In this document: positions 53,652 through 62,051 of the stretch, piece by piece
How positions within the stretch are numbered: the first letter of the stretch is position 1
How the letters are laid out: the number at the start of each line of letters is the position of its first letter
Source: JACMLD01 sp039919885
GTDB lineage: Bacteria; Bacteroidota; Bacteroidia; Chitinophagales; Chitinophagaceae
Assembly: GCA_039919885.1 (NCBI GenBank)
Contig: JBDSEV010000075.1
Location: 1-64,000 of the forward strand
Direction: 5' to 3'
DNA: 64,000 nucleotides
Made by a program: the position numbers and the translations under genes
Notes under the pieces: model-generated
Told to the model about the DNA's origin: nothing
The model's database searches: none
The model's input: only the letters and a program-made list of their open reading frames with translations

Positions 53652-54464
53652 GTGAAGAAAATATTAATTGTTGCTACGTTTTCATTCATTGCATTCGCTA
53701 TACATGCCCAGAACAATCCTTCGCCACGGCCTAACGGCACACTGGACCGCAAAGCCGAAAAAAGGCAACGAATGAATGCCCTGCTGAAACTGGAAGAAGA
53801 AGGTGATCCCGCATTTAAAAAGCAAAACATATTTGGTATTAAACTGGCCACGGACGGTTACGGTATTTCTTTTGAGAAAGGGAAATACAAAACGCCCCGG
53901 AAGACCTTGCTGTACCAGTTTGAGCTGAATGAAAAAAAGCATCCCAAAGAACAGAAACTTGCGGTGGGTCAGCAGAACGGTTTCGGTCAGGTTAATTCAG
54001 TGGTTTGGGGCAAGACCAATAATTTCTACCAGTTTAAATTTGGCCTCGGCCAGCAATACCTGATTGGCGGCAAGGCCAATAAAAGTGGGGTGGCTGTGTC
54101 GGCTATCTATGCAGGCGGTGTTTCGGTTGGATTGGCAAAGCCCTACCTCCTCGATTTGGAAAATGTTGCTACCGGTGAGCAGGTGCGGAAAAGATTTAGT
54201 GATACCTCCGACGGCAATTCTTATAATTTGCTGGGCGCCTCAGGTTTTACCCATGGTTGGGGAGACGTAAAAATAAAACCAGGCGTACATGCAAAAGTAG
54301 CCATGCGGTTCGATTACGGCCGTTTCAATGAAACGGTAGCTGCTATAGAAGCCGGGCTGAATGCAGAGTTTTATTTTAATAAGGTAGAACAGCTGCTCTA
54401 TAACAATCCCAAAGGTTTTTTCTTCAATGCATACATTACCATCCTCTTCGGCAGGCGAAAATAG
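53652..54464 (+). CDS. Secreted protein of unknown function
   Basis: 270 residues if the GTG at 53652 is used; no ATG precedes the signal peptide (residues 1-20, ending HAQ), and a promoter box lies 35 bases upstream, so the GTG is probably the true start. After a Lys/Arg-rich linker the mature protein is strand-rich (FGIKLATDGYGISFEKGKY, KFGLGQQYLIGGKANKSGVAVSAIYAGG), compatible with an outer-membrane barrel or beta-sandwich. Family unknown. Confidence 0.75.
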   Translation: MKKILIVATFSFIAFAIHAQNNPSPRPNGTLDRKAEKRQRMNALLKLEEEGDPAFKKQNIFGIKLATDGYGISFEKGKYKTPRKTLLYQFELNEKKHPKEQKLAVGQQNGFGQVNSVVWGKTNNFYQFKFGLGQQYLIGGKANKSGVAVSAIYAGGVSVGLAKPYLLDLENVATGEQVRKRFSDTSDGNSYNLLGASGFTHGWGDVKIKPGVHAKVAMRFDYGRFNETVAAIEAGLNAEFYFNKVEQLLYNNPKGFFFNAYITILFGRRK

Positions 54465-54562
54465 CCATTGCTATTTCCGCAACGTATTGCAAAGCGTGCG
54501 CAGTTACGCATAATACGAATTCGCCCATTCGGCCCCTTAAGGCCTTTGTGCGCAGCATGAAC

Positions 54563-54570
54563 TATTTTTG
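54563..54570 (+). promoter_or_regulatory. -7 box TATTTTTG upstream of lipA
   Basis: Consensus -7 box about 115 bases before the lipA ATG at 54685. The leader would be long, or an earlier in-frame Met (54637) is used. Confidence 0.45.
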
Positions 54571-54684
54571 CGCAGCGTCGTTATTCAAGGGGTTGGTTTT
54601 GCGATTGCGGCATTTGCTGATTACTTTTACAAATCAATGCTGGTTAGTCAATACAACCAACCAGTGCACCCGAAAAGAACCATT

Positions 54685-55620
54685 ATGCAGGAATTACCCA
54701 TTGTTTCAACCATTCAGGAGACAGAATCAAAAATAAAAAAGCCCAGCTGGTTACGGGTAAAACTGCCCACTGGCGAAAGTTACCGTCATGTGCGCAACCT
54801 GGTAGACACCCATAAATTACATACCATTTGCGAAAGCGGCAATTGCCCGAATATGGGTGAATGCTGGGGAGCAGGAACGGCCACTTTTATGATATTGGGA
54901 AATACCTGCACGCGGAGCTGCGGTTTTTGTGCTGTAGCTACCGGTCGGCCCGATCCCATTGATTGGGATGAGCCGCAACGGGTAGCAGAAGCCATCCACC
55001 TGATGAAAGTAAAACATGCGGTTATTACCTCCGTAGACCGCGATGAAATAAAAGACGGTGGCTCCATTATCTGGTTCAACACCATTAATGCCGTAAAGCA
55101 GCTAAACCCCGATACTACTTTAGAAACCCTCATACCCGATTTTAAAGGCGAGAAAGAAAACATTCAGCGAATCATAGATGCCGCGCCGGACGTGGTATCC
55201 CATAATATTGAAACAGTGGAAAGGCTTACCCGCCAGGTGCGTATACAGGCAAAATACTGGCGCAGTATGGAAGTCATCCGTACATTAAAAGCCGGCGGAA
55301 TGCGTACCAAGAGCGGTATAATGTTGGGGCTGGGCGAGGAAAAAGATGAGGTGGTTCAGACCTTAAGGGATTTGGCAGAGAATGGCTGCGATGTAGTTAC
55401 CATCGGTCAGTACCTGCAACCTACTAAGAAACACCTGGCAGTCCACCGTTTTGTACACCCCGATGAATTTGCGGAATACCGGGAGATTGGCTACGGCCTC
55501 GGTTTAGATTATGTGGAGAGCGGTCCGCTGGTAAGGTCCTCTTACCACAGCGAAAAACACGTAATAGCCGGTTATGGTAAAGATAAGTGGTTAAAGGAAA
55601 AAGAAATGATGGCAGAGTAG
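54685..55620 (+). CDS. lipA: Lipoyl synthase
   Basis: 311 residues from the ATG at 54685, which gives the length and N-terminus usual for LipA; upstream Mets at 54568 and 54637 are possible. Both iron-sulfur clusters are marked: Cys 49, 54 and 60 (auxiliary cluster, CESGNCPNMGEC) and Cys 75, 79 and 82 (radical SAM cluster, CTRSCGFC). The C-terminal RSSYHSE, which binds the auxiliary cluster through Ser, is present. It inserts two sulfur atoms into the octanoyl chain of pyruvate and glycine decarboxylase complexes. Confidence 0.96.
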   Translation: MQELPIVSTIQETESKIKKPSWLRVKLPTGESYRHVRNLVDTHKLHTICESGNCPNMGECWGAGTATFMILGNTCTRSCGFCAVATGRPDPIDWDEPQRVAEAIHLMKVKHAVITSVDRDEIKDGGSIIWFNTINAVKQLNPDTTLETLIPDFKGEKENIQRIIDAAPDVVSHNIETVERLTRQVRIQAKYWRSMEVIRTLKAGGMRTKSGIMLGLGEEKDEVVQTLRDLAENGCDVVTIGQYLQPTKKHLAVHRFVHPDEFAEYREIGYGLGLDYVESGPLVRSSYHSEKHVIAGYGKDKWLKEKEMMAE

Positions 55621-55692
55621 TAATGCTGATCCACCGCTGGCGGTTAGCTGTGCTGAAAGGCCATCTCCCCAATTAAATATGATATTTTTTTG

Positions 55693-55714
55693 GCCGGTTC
55701 CGACCGGCTTTTTT
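55693..55714 (+). terminator. Terminator after lipA
   Basis: GCCGGT (55693-55698) pairs with ACCGGC (55703-55708), followed by six T residues. Confidence 0.8.
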
Positions 55715-56051
55715 GTGCCAAATATTTTTTCCATAGCGATTGTCTAACAATTAAAACTTCGTTCACCATACCCCAGATATGGTGTTTTTTCCAGCAACAT
55801 TTAATACGATAGGGGATTCAGTCAAATCTTTTTTAGACAGCCACATATTATACTTTTTAGGTAATACGAAATTCTACGATTTCCCAATCGTTCATTTACG
55901 ACATTTTGCAACCGGCTGTTTATCAGCATTAATTGTATTTTACTTGTTAATTTAATTCAATGCGTACACGATAAATTATTTTAATCCGTTTTTAAACCTG
56001 TTCCTTCGTTCACCGTCTTAAAAGCCTTATTAACTAAAAAACACCACCCTC
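55715..56051. other. Intergenic region upstream of the first lipoprotein paralogue
   Basis: The first part is AT-rich without a gene. The last 150 bases (55902-56051) match the DNA upstream of the second paralogue at 57924. This includes the stretch TTTTGCAA near 55904, GGCTGTTTATCAG and TTTTAATCCG. The TTTTGC stretch is a candidate -33 element. Confidence 0.6.
55902..56051 (+). repeat. Duplicated upstream block, copy 1
   Basis: Related to 57781-57923. Shared stretches include GGCTGTTTATCAG, TATTTTAATCCGTTT (with one T in copy 1 and a G in copy 2 nearby), and AACTAAAAAACACCA just before the start codons. It may carry the promoter and leader of both paralogues. Confidence 0.6.
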
Positions 56052-56906
56052 ATGTACGCTAAGAAAATCTCCATTTTTATTGCCGCTTCGGTAATAAGTT
56101 CATCACTTTTATTTACTTCCTGTAAGAAAGATGCTTCAAAGGATTCCGATGTTGAATCTGCAGAAAACAGTTCTTTGGCAGAAGCCAGTTTTGATGATGT
56201 AGCAACCATATCAGACCAGGCTGCATTGGGTGGAAGCGTAAATATGCGTGTTGCCGGCGATGCCTCAGCCAGCAGGGAAGAAGGTTCACTGGGTTCGGGT
56301 TGTGCAAGCGTTACTTTTGACACCGTAACGGTGCCACATCTTATTACCATTGATTTTGGTGCGGCCAATTGTGTTTGTAATGATGGCAGAACGCGCCGCG
56401 GTAAAATATTGGTTGGCTATTCAGGCAGGTATAAAGATGCAGGAACTGTAATAAACATTTCCTTCAACAACTACTTTGTAAATGATAACCAGCTTACCGG
56501 TACAAAGAAGATTACCAACCAGGGATTAAATGCCGCAGGCAACCTGGTATATAAAATAGAAGTAGATGGCTCAGTTGTAAAAGCAAACGGTGCCGGTACC
56601 ATTACCTGGGTATCTACGCGCCAGCGTGAGTGGACAGCTGGTGCAAGCACACCATTGGTACTGAGCGATGATGCCTATTCTATAACCGGTACAGCAACAG
56701 GTACCAACGCATCCGGTAAATCGTACTCCTTTACCATTACTTCACCCATTGTACGCAAAATGTCTTGTCATTATATTGAAAGCGGTGTGATTGACATTAC
56801 ACCAGAAGGCAAGCCAACCCGTACCCTGGATTACGGAAGTACAGGTTGTGATGCCAATGCAACAGTTACAATACTGGGATATTCTTTCCCGATAACTTTA
56901 AGATAA
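56052..56906 (+). CDS. Lipoprotein of unknown function, paralogue A
   Basis: 284 residues. Lipoprotein signal with lipobox LFTSC near residue 24, then a Ser/Asp/Glu-rich linker. A domain of about 220 residues follows, with Cys residues in GSGCASV, NCVCNDGRTRRGK, KMSCHYIESG and TGCDAN. It aligns without gaps along its whole length with the protein at 57924. Shared blocks include NYFVNxNQLTGT and EWTAGASTPLV. The family is not known to me. It is probably anchored at the outer membrane. Confidence 0.8.
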   Translation: MYAKKISIFIAASVISSSLLFTSCKKDASKDSDVESAENSSLAEASFDDVATISDQAALGGSVNMRVAGDASASREEGSLGSGCASVTFDTVTVPHLITIDFGAANCVCNDGRTRRGKILVGYSGRYKDAGTVINISFNNYFVNDNQLTGTKKITNQGLNAAGNLVYKIEVDGSVVKANGAGTITWVSTRQREWTAGASTPLVLSDDAYSITGTATGTNASGKSYSFTITSPIVRKMSCHYIESGVIDITPEGKPTRTLDYGSTGCDANATVTILGYSFPITLR

Positions 56907-56926
56907 TACGTACGCCTTGTTGATTG

Positions 56927-56957
56927 AACGCCGCTGCTTTTTAGCAGTGGCGTTTTT
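56927..56957 (+). terminator. Terminator of paralogue A
   Basis: AACGCCGCTGCT (56927-56938) pairs with AGCAGTGGCGTT (56943-56954, one G-T wobble), followed by T residues. Confidence 0.85.
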
Positions 56958-57173
56958 TAATTACCTCAAGTATTGTGGCAGTTGGGGAACTGAGCAACTG
57001 TCCGCCCGAAACTGAAGCTAGATTTATATTTCAAAGTGGGTGTTAAGAACTAGTGCCGACAAATTACCTCCGCCTGATATCCAGCCCGGATATGCGCTGA
57101 TGCTGATTGTTCTTCCGTCCAGTCCCAATTGCAGCAATACTTTTGTTGGCAGTAGTTGTTTGGTATGGGTCCG

Positions 57174-57593
57174 TTATACTTTCGGTTGCTCTTGTGGGAA
57201 TTTCGAAATGTCCATAAAGAAAATTTCCCAGGTGTGGCCATCGAAATCCTCTATCGTTCGCTGTTGCATAAATCCATAATCTTTCATTTCTGTGGGTTCT
57301 GTTCCACCTGCGTTTAAACCATTAGTCATCAGTTTATTCACTGCCTCTATGTTGTCCATGGATAATGAAAAAAGACCCGCTAAAGTTGTTTTAGTATCTG
57401 CAATTGGTTTCGTTGCAAATGAAGAAAATTTTTCATGAGTCAAGAGCATTACAAAAATGCTTTCACTCCAAACCATACATTTTCCTTTGTCATCAGAGAA
57501 TTGTGGGTTGTTAGAAAATCCTAATGCAGTGTAAAATTCCGTTGACTTTTCAAGGTCCGTAACCGCTAGATTTATAAATATTTGCTTGCTCAT
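57174..57593 (-). CDS. VOC family protein (glyoxalase/bleomycin resistance fold)
   Basis: 139 residues with the VOC fold: NLAVTDLEKSTEFYTALGF at residue 8, CMVWSESIFVMLLTHEKF in the middle and DFDGHTWEIFFMD near the C-terminus. The metal-ligand positions of family members fall near His/Glu in these blocks. Substrate unknown. The gene looks more AT-rich than its neighbours and lies on the opposite strand between two paralogous lipoprotein genes, so it may have been inserted between them. Confidence 0.88.
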   Translation of the reverse strand: MSKQIFINLAVTDLEKSTEFYTALGFSNNPQFSDDKGKCMVWSESIFVMLLTHEKFSSFATKPIADTKTTLAGLFSLSMDNIEAVNKLMTNGLNAGGTEPTEMKDYGFMQQRTIEDFDGHTWEIFFMDISKFPQEQPKV

Positions 57594-57780
57594 ATTTTAT
57601 TCGTTTAAGTCCCAAATTTAGAAAATTTTTAAATAGATGAACTTTCCCCAGCAACTACCGCCAACATTTTTCTGCGCGGTTTACACCGGCCATTTTTGCG
57701 ATCGCTATTTCCTGGTTACTGCTTATTTAACGAGTTTTTTGCGAAAATGAATCTTTGCAAAAATGCAGACTTATTAGTAC
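57594..57780. other. Intergenic region between VOC gene and paralogue B
   Basis: AT-rich spacer of about 190 bases with no gene. With the repeat copy that follows, the gap to the next gene totals 330 bases. Confidence 0.45.
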
Positions 57781-57923
57781 CATTTTTTGCAAATGGCTGT
57801 TTATCAGACTGTTAGATATTCTATCTGTTAAATTAAGCGAACACATGCACCAAAAAATATTTTAATCCGTTTGTAAACGTATTCCACGTCTTGAAAGGCT
57901 TGCTAACTAAAAAACACCATCCT
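57781..57923 (+). repeat. Duplicated upstream block, copy 2
   Basis: The counterpart of 55902-56051: TTTTTGCAAATGGCTGTTTA with TCAG following, then TATTTTAATCCG and CTAACTAAAAAACACCATCC before the ATG at 57924. Confidence 0.6.
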
Positions 57924-58778
57924 ATGTACCCTAAGAAAATTTCCATGTTGATTGCCGTTGTGGTAATCAGTTCTTCTCTTTTGTTTACTTCCTGTAAAAA
58001 AGAGGCTGCTAAAGATTCAGATACCGAATCCGCCGAAGACTATAACACGGCGGAATCCAGCTTTAACGACGTCACAACTATTGCTGACCAGGCTGCATTA
58101 ACTGGAAGCGTTAACATGCGTGTTGCAGGTGATGCTGCTAATAATCGCGCAGATGGTTCCCTGGGTTCCGCGTGTTCAACCGTTACCGTCGACACAGTAA
58201 GTATACCCCATCTTATTAGCGTTGATTTTGGTACAGCCAATTGTATGTGTAATGATGGCAAAAACCGACGTGGTAAAATTACGCTAAGCTATATTGGCCG
58301 TTATAAAGACGCTGGTACTGCGATAGCAGTTTCATTCAACAATTATTTTGTGAATAACAACCAGCTCACAGGCACCGAAACGATTACCAACCTGGGTCTT
58401 AATAATGCCGGTAACCCTGCATATAAAATTGAAACAAAAGGGACTATTAAAGAAGCAAATGGTGCATGGACCTTTACCTGGGAATCTAGCCGTAAGCGTG
58501 AATGGACGGCGGGTGCCAGCACCCCGTTGGTACAGGGCGATGATGCCTATTCATTAACTGGCAGTTCTAGCGGCGTCAACCGTGAAGGTAAAGCGTTTAC
58601 CCTTAATATATCAGCCCCCCTGGTACGCAAAATGTCCTGCAATTGGCTTGAAAGTGGACGCGTAGACCTAACACCGGAAGGGCTGGCAGTGCGTACGGTT
58701 GACTTCGGAAATGGCAATTGTGATAATAAAGCAACCCTTACCATTAACGGTAATGTTTTCACGTTTTCTATGAATTAA
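57924..58778 (+). CDS. Lipoprotein of unknown function, paralogue B
   Basis: 284 residues from the ATG at 57924; the in-frame start 33 bases upstream is rejected because the ATG here matches that of paralogue A. Lipobox LFTSC at residue 24. Gapless counterpart of the protein at 56052 with the same Cys positions (GSACSTV, NCMCNDGKNRRGK, KMSCNWLESG, GNCDNK). The conserved Cys set suggests disulfides in the exported domain. It has its own terminator-like hairpin. Confidence 0.8.
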   Translation: MYPKKISMLIAVVVISSSLLFTSCKKEAAKDSDTESAEDYNTAESSFNDVTTIADQAALTGSVNMRVAGDAANNRADGSLGSACSTVTVDTVSIPHLISVDFGTANCMCNDGKNRRGKITLSYIGRYKDAGTAIAVSFNNYFVNNNQLTGTETITNLGLNNAGNPAYKIETKGTIKEANGAWTFTWESSRKREWTAGASTPLVQGDDAYSLTGSSSGVNREGKAFTLNISAPLVRKMSCNWLESGRVDLTPEGLAVRTVDFGNGNCDNKATLTINGNVFTFSMN

Positions 58779-58807
58779 TAATAATTTTTCCCCCGGTATT
58801 TAGCAAG

Positions 58808-58837
58808 CACCGCTGTACTGTACAGTGGGCGTTTTTT
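58808..58837 (+). terminator. Imperfect terminator of paralogue B
   Basis: An imperfect GC-rich hairpin (ACCGCTGTAC/GTACAGTGGGCGT) is followed by TTTTTT. It sits in the same place as the terminator of paralogue A. Confidence 0.5.
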
Positions 58838-58922
58838 AATGGTGGCTAAGTAAGCATTCAGTGCGCCCAGCCTTCAAAATTTAAATTTTAAAAAAAGCGG
58901 CTTATTCTTACATTACATTTCG

Positions 58923-61118
58923 ATGTATAAAGCCACCACTGTTTTGAAAACTGCTGTTTATTTATCGTTGTTTTGTTGCTGGGGTATTTCACTGCTCGCC
59001 CAAAAAAAGAACGCATCATTCCAGTTGCATATTCAGCAGGCAGTTTCTGCTATTCGTATTGATGGCGTAGCCGATGAGCAGGCATGGAGAAATGCTGACT
59101 CTACCGGTCATTTTTTTATGGTGCTGCCCATGGATACCAGCCTGGCCCAGGTGCATACGGTTGTAAAAATGACTTATGATGCACGCAATCTGTACATGGT
59201 GGCCATTTGTTACAACGAAAGACCCGGCCCCTATATGGTGGAATCGCTGCGACGGGATTTCTCCTTTGTAAAAAATGATAATTTCTTATTGTTTATGGAT
59301 CCGTTTGATGATAAAACAAACGGGTTTTCATTTGGAGCGAACGCCGCAGGGGCGCAATGGGATGGCACCATGTATGATGGTGGTAAAGTAGATCTTAGCT
59401 GGGATAATAAATGGGAGTCTGTGGTGAAAAACTATCCAGATAAATGGGTGTTTGAAGCAGCCATCCCATTTAAAAGTATCCGTTATAAAAAAGGTATTAC
59501 CCAGTGGGGGATCAATTTTAGCAGGAATGATTTAAAATCTACTGAAAAATCAAGCTGGACACCTGTACCAAGACAGTTTCCTACTGCCTCACTGGCCTAT
59601 ACCGGCACCCTGGTTTGGGACAAAGCACCGCCGGATGCAGGGATGAATGTATCGGTTATACCATACCTGCTCACCGGGGTTTCCAAAGACTATGAAAATA
59701 AGTTATCCTCCACCTTTCAAAAACAGGCTGGCGTAGATGCAAAGATCGCCATTACCACTTCTTTGAACCTCGACCTGACTGTGAACCCTGATTTCTCCCA
59801 GGTGGACGTAGATAAACAGGTTACCAACCTCAACCGCTACGAATTGTTTTTCCCGGAAAAACGCCAGTTCTTCCTGGAGAACGGCGACCAGTTTTCCAAT
59901 TTCGGTTATGCGTCCTTGCGGCCATTTTTTTCCAGGCGCATCGGGCTGAATACGCATATTGACGCAGGCGCCCGGCTGAGCGGAAAACTTGATAAGAATT
60001 GGCGCATCGGCGTAATGGATATACAAACAAGGGCAAACAGTAGCCTGGCTTTGCCGGCGCAGAATTTTGCGGTGGTGGCGCTGCAGCGCAAGGTGTTTGC
60101 GCGTTCTAATATCGGGTTTATTTTTATTGACAAGGAATCTGTCAACTACCGGGCGGACAGTAGCGCCGGAAAACCCATGTATTCAAAGTATGATCGCAAC
60201 TTTGGCCTTGAGTACAACCTGGCTTCTGCAAATAACTTGTGGACGGGAAAGCTGATGATGCTGAAATCATTCAATGCCAACAGTCATGGCAGCGACCTTG
60301 TGCAGGCGGGTCACCTGCAATACGCCAGCCGCAAATGGAATATACTAACACAGTATGAATACGTGGGAAGCAATTACTCAGCAGAAGTCGGGTATGTACC
60401 CAGACGCGGCTACATCAAATTAAATCCGCAGGTAATCTATAATTTTTTTCCAAAGTCTGGCAAAGTGCTCAGTCATGGCCCGCAACTCGGCGGCATTTAT
60501 TTTTATAACACCGGGTTTCATGCTACTGATAACGAGACAGTATTTTCTTACCTGGTAACCTTGCGTAACCGGAGTACCATTACCGCCGTGCTCATGAATG
60601 ATTATGTAAAATTGCTACAGCCTTTTGATCCCACCAATTCAGGCAAGGACTCGCTGCATACGGGAAGTACGCACAATTGGAATACCGCAGGGCTGGACCT
60701 TGTTTCAAAACCACAGCAATTGCTCACGTACACGCTCTCCGGCAGGTACGGTGGCTATTACGCGAACGGTAAAAAATGGAGTTTTGCAGGCGATATCGGT
60801 TACCGCTTTCAGCCCTATGTGAGCATTGTTATGAGTGCAACTTTTAACGCTTTGCAGCTGCCAGCGCAGTGGGGCAATACTAATTTCTGGTTGATTGGCC
60901 CGCGCATCGACGCCACCCTCACCAACAAATTTTTTATTACCGCCTTTTTTCAATACAACGAACAGTTAAAGAATATGAACCTGAATACGCGTGTGCAATG
61001 GCGTTATAAGCCTGCATCTGATTTATTCCTGGTGTATACTGACAATTATTACCCTGCACCACTGAATGTACGCAACCGGGCTTTTGTATTGAAATGGACG
61101 TATTGGTGGAACCTTTGA
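58923..61118 (+). CDS. DUF5916 protein with carbohydrate-binding-like N-terminus
   Basis: 731 residues with a signal peptide (to about 26). The N-terminal 200 residues form a CBM9-like beta-sandwich (AIRIDGVADEQAWRNADSTGHF, DNFLLFMDPFDDKTNGFSFGANAAGAQWDG). The remainder is the DUF5916 part: DLTVNPDFSQVDVDKQVTNLNRYELFFPEKRQFFLENGDQF, then a series of strands predicted to form an outer-membrane barrel. Bacteroidota often carry several copies. Its role is unknown; binding or import of polymers has been suggested for the family. Single gene. Confidence 0.88.
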   Translation: MYKATTVLKTAVYLSLFCCWGISLLAQKKNASFQLHIQQAVSAIRIDGVADEQAWRNADSTGHFFMVLPMDTSLAQVHTVVKMTYDARNLYMVAICYNERPGPYMVESLRRDFSFVKNDNFLLFMDPFDDKTNGFSFGANAAGAQWDGTMYDGGKVDLSWDNKWESVVKNYPDKWVFEAAIPFKSIRYKKGITQWGINFSRNDLKSTEKSSWTPVPRQFPTASLAYTGTLVWDKAPPDAGMNVSVIPYLLTGVSKDYENKLSSTFQKQAGVDAKIAITTSLNLDLTVNPDFSQVDVDKQVTNLNRYELFFPEKRQFFLENGDQFSNFGYASLRPFFSRRIGLNTHIDAGARLSGKLDKNWRIGVMDIQTRANSSLALPAQNFAVVALQRKVFARSNIGFIFIDKESVNYRADSSAGKPMYSKYDRNFGLEYNLASANNLWTGKLMMLKSFNANSHGSDLVQAGHLQYASRKWNILTQYEYVGSNYSAEVGYVPRRGYIKLNPQVIYNFFPKSGKVLSHGPQLGGIYFYNTGFHATDNETVFSYLVTLRNRSTITAVLMNDYVKLLQPFDPTNSGKDSLHTGSTHNWNTAGLDLVSKPQQLLTYTLSGRYGGYYANGKKWSFAGDIGYRFQPYVSIVMSATFNALQLPAQWGNTNFWLIGPRIDATLTNKFFITAFFQYNEQLKNMNLNTRVQWRYKPASDLFLVYTDNYYPAPLNVRNRAFVLKWTYWWNL

Positions 61119-61146
61119 GTTGGTTCAGTAATTGCTGCAGGATTTT

Positions 61147-61154
61147 TATTTTTG
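61147..61154 (+). promoter_or_regulatory. -7 box TATTTTTG
   Basis: Consensus box 17 bases before the ATG at 61172. Confidence 0.55.
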
Positions 61155-61171
61155 CTTAAACTTTTTGTTGA

Positions 61172-61462
61172 ATGAACCAATATGTAATTATAGCAAGAGA
61201 CGGCACGGATGAGGATGCGCCGCGCCGCCGGATGGACATTCGCCCGGTACACCTGGCTGGCGCCGCTAAACTGAAAGCCAGCAACAACTTTGTCAGCGGT
61301 GGTGCAATGCTGAATGAGGAGGGCCAGATGGAAGGTTCCGTAATGATTGTGCAATTTGAAACGGAGGATCAATTCCAAAAGTGGTATGCTGCCGAGCCCT
61401 ATATCACCGGCGGCGTTTGGAAAAATATTGAACTTAAGCGTTTTAAAGTAGCCAATGTCTGA
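61172..61462 (+). CDS. YciI family protein
   Basis: 96 residues with the dimeric alpha/beta-barrel of YciI: MNQYVIIARDGTDEDAPRRR, RPVHLAGAAKL (His and Arg at the active cleft), GAMLNEEGQMEGSVMIVQF and WYAAEPYITGGVWKNIELKRF. The role is unclear; some members act in cofactor or chlorinated-compound metabolism. Promoter box 17 bases upstream. Confidence 0.9.
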   Translation: MNQYVIIARDGTDEDAPRRRMDIRPVHLAGAAKLKASNNFVSGGAMLNEEGQMEGSVMIVQFETEDQFQKWYAAEPYITGGVWKNIELKRFKVANV

Positions 61463-61555
61463 GCAATGCCTGGTCATAGCGCCAGTTTACGTGCTGGCAG
61501 CATCATGCCGCAGAATTGGGATTTCAGTCATTGGCCGCCCTGCTGCATTAAGCAA

Positions 61556-61939
61556 CTATTTTACCCAATAGTCCAGTACCAGTACTTTGTCTAAGTATGG
61601 CCCGAGTATTTTTCCAAATGCCTTATGATCAGGGTGGGGCAGATAGATAGCCCTGTCCTGCTCACTGCTAAAAGTTACAAAAAAGCAGTGCGTAAAACCT
61701 TCGTTGAGGTTCTCCGGGCTGTTGTTGGTACCCCATTCCAACGATTTTATCTCCTTTATTTTTGAAGGCAGCGCAAGAAAAGCATCCTGCACCTTTTTGA
61801 TATCCACGGCTGCAGTACCGTCTTTAAATTTAAATAATACAACGTGCCGGAGTGTTGCAGGTGCAGGATCGGCGTGATGTGCGTTGGCAAAACTGGTAAC
61901 AAAAACGGTGAGCAAAAACAGCGCGAAGATCTTTTTCAT
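61556..61939 (-). CDS. Exported Dabb family (stress-response A/B barrel) protein
   Basis: 127 residues with a signal peptide (MKKIFALFLLTVFVTSFANA). The Dabb domain is marked by LRHVVLFKFKDGTA, IKSLEWGTNNSPENLNEGFTHCFFVTF and YLPHPDHKAFGKILGPYL with its conserved His. Dabb domains are small dimeric barrels; their function in the periplasm is unknown. Convergent with the YciI gene. Confidence 0.9.
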   Translation of the reverse strand: MKKIFALFLLTVFVTSFANAHHADPAPATLRHVVLFKFKDGTAAVDIKKVQDAFLALPSKIKEIKSLEWGTNNSPENLNEGFTHCFFVTFSSEQDRAIYLPHPDHKAFGKILGPYLDKVLVLDYWVK

Positions 61940-62034
61940 GTACTTTATTTTATATCCTACAAGATAGGAAACTTACCGCTTCAACAAGCGCGCCATCGCG
62001 TGCTGCGTCCTGTTCAAATTTGCCTCCGGGGCCT

Positions 62035-62042
62035 TACCTTTG
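62035..62042 (+). promoter_or_regulatory. -7 box TACCTTTG of prfC
   Basis: Consensus box ends 9 bases before the ATG at 62052, giving a very short or absent leader. Confidence 0.55.
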
Positions 62043-62051
62043 CGCCCCGAT

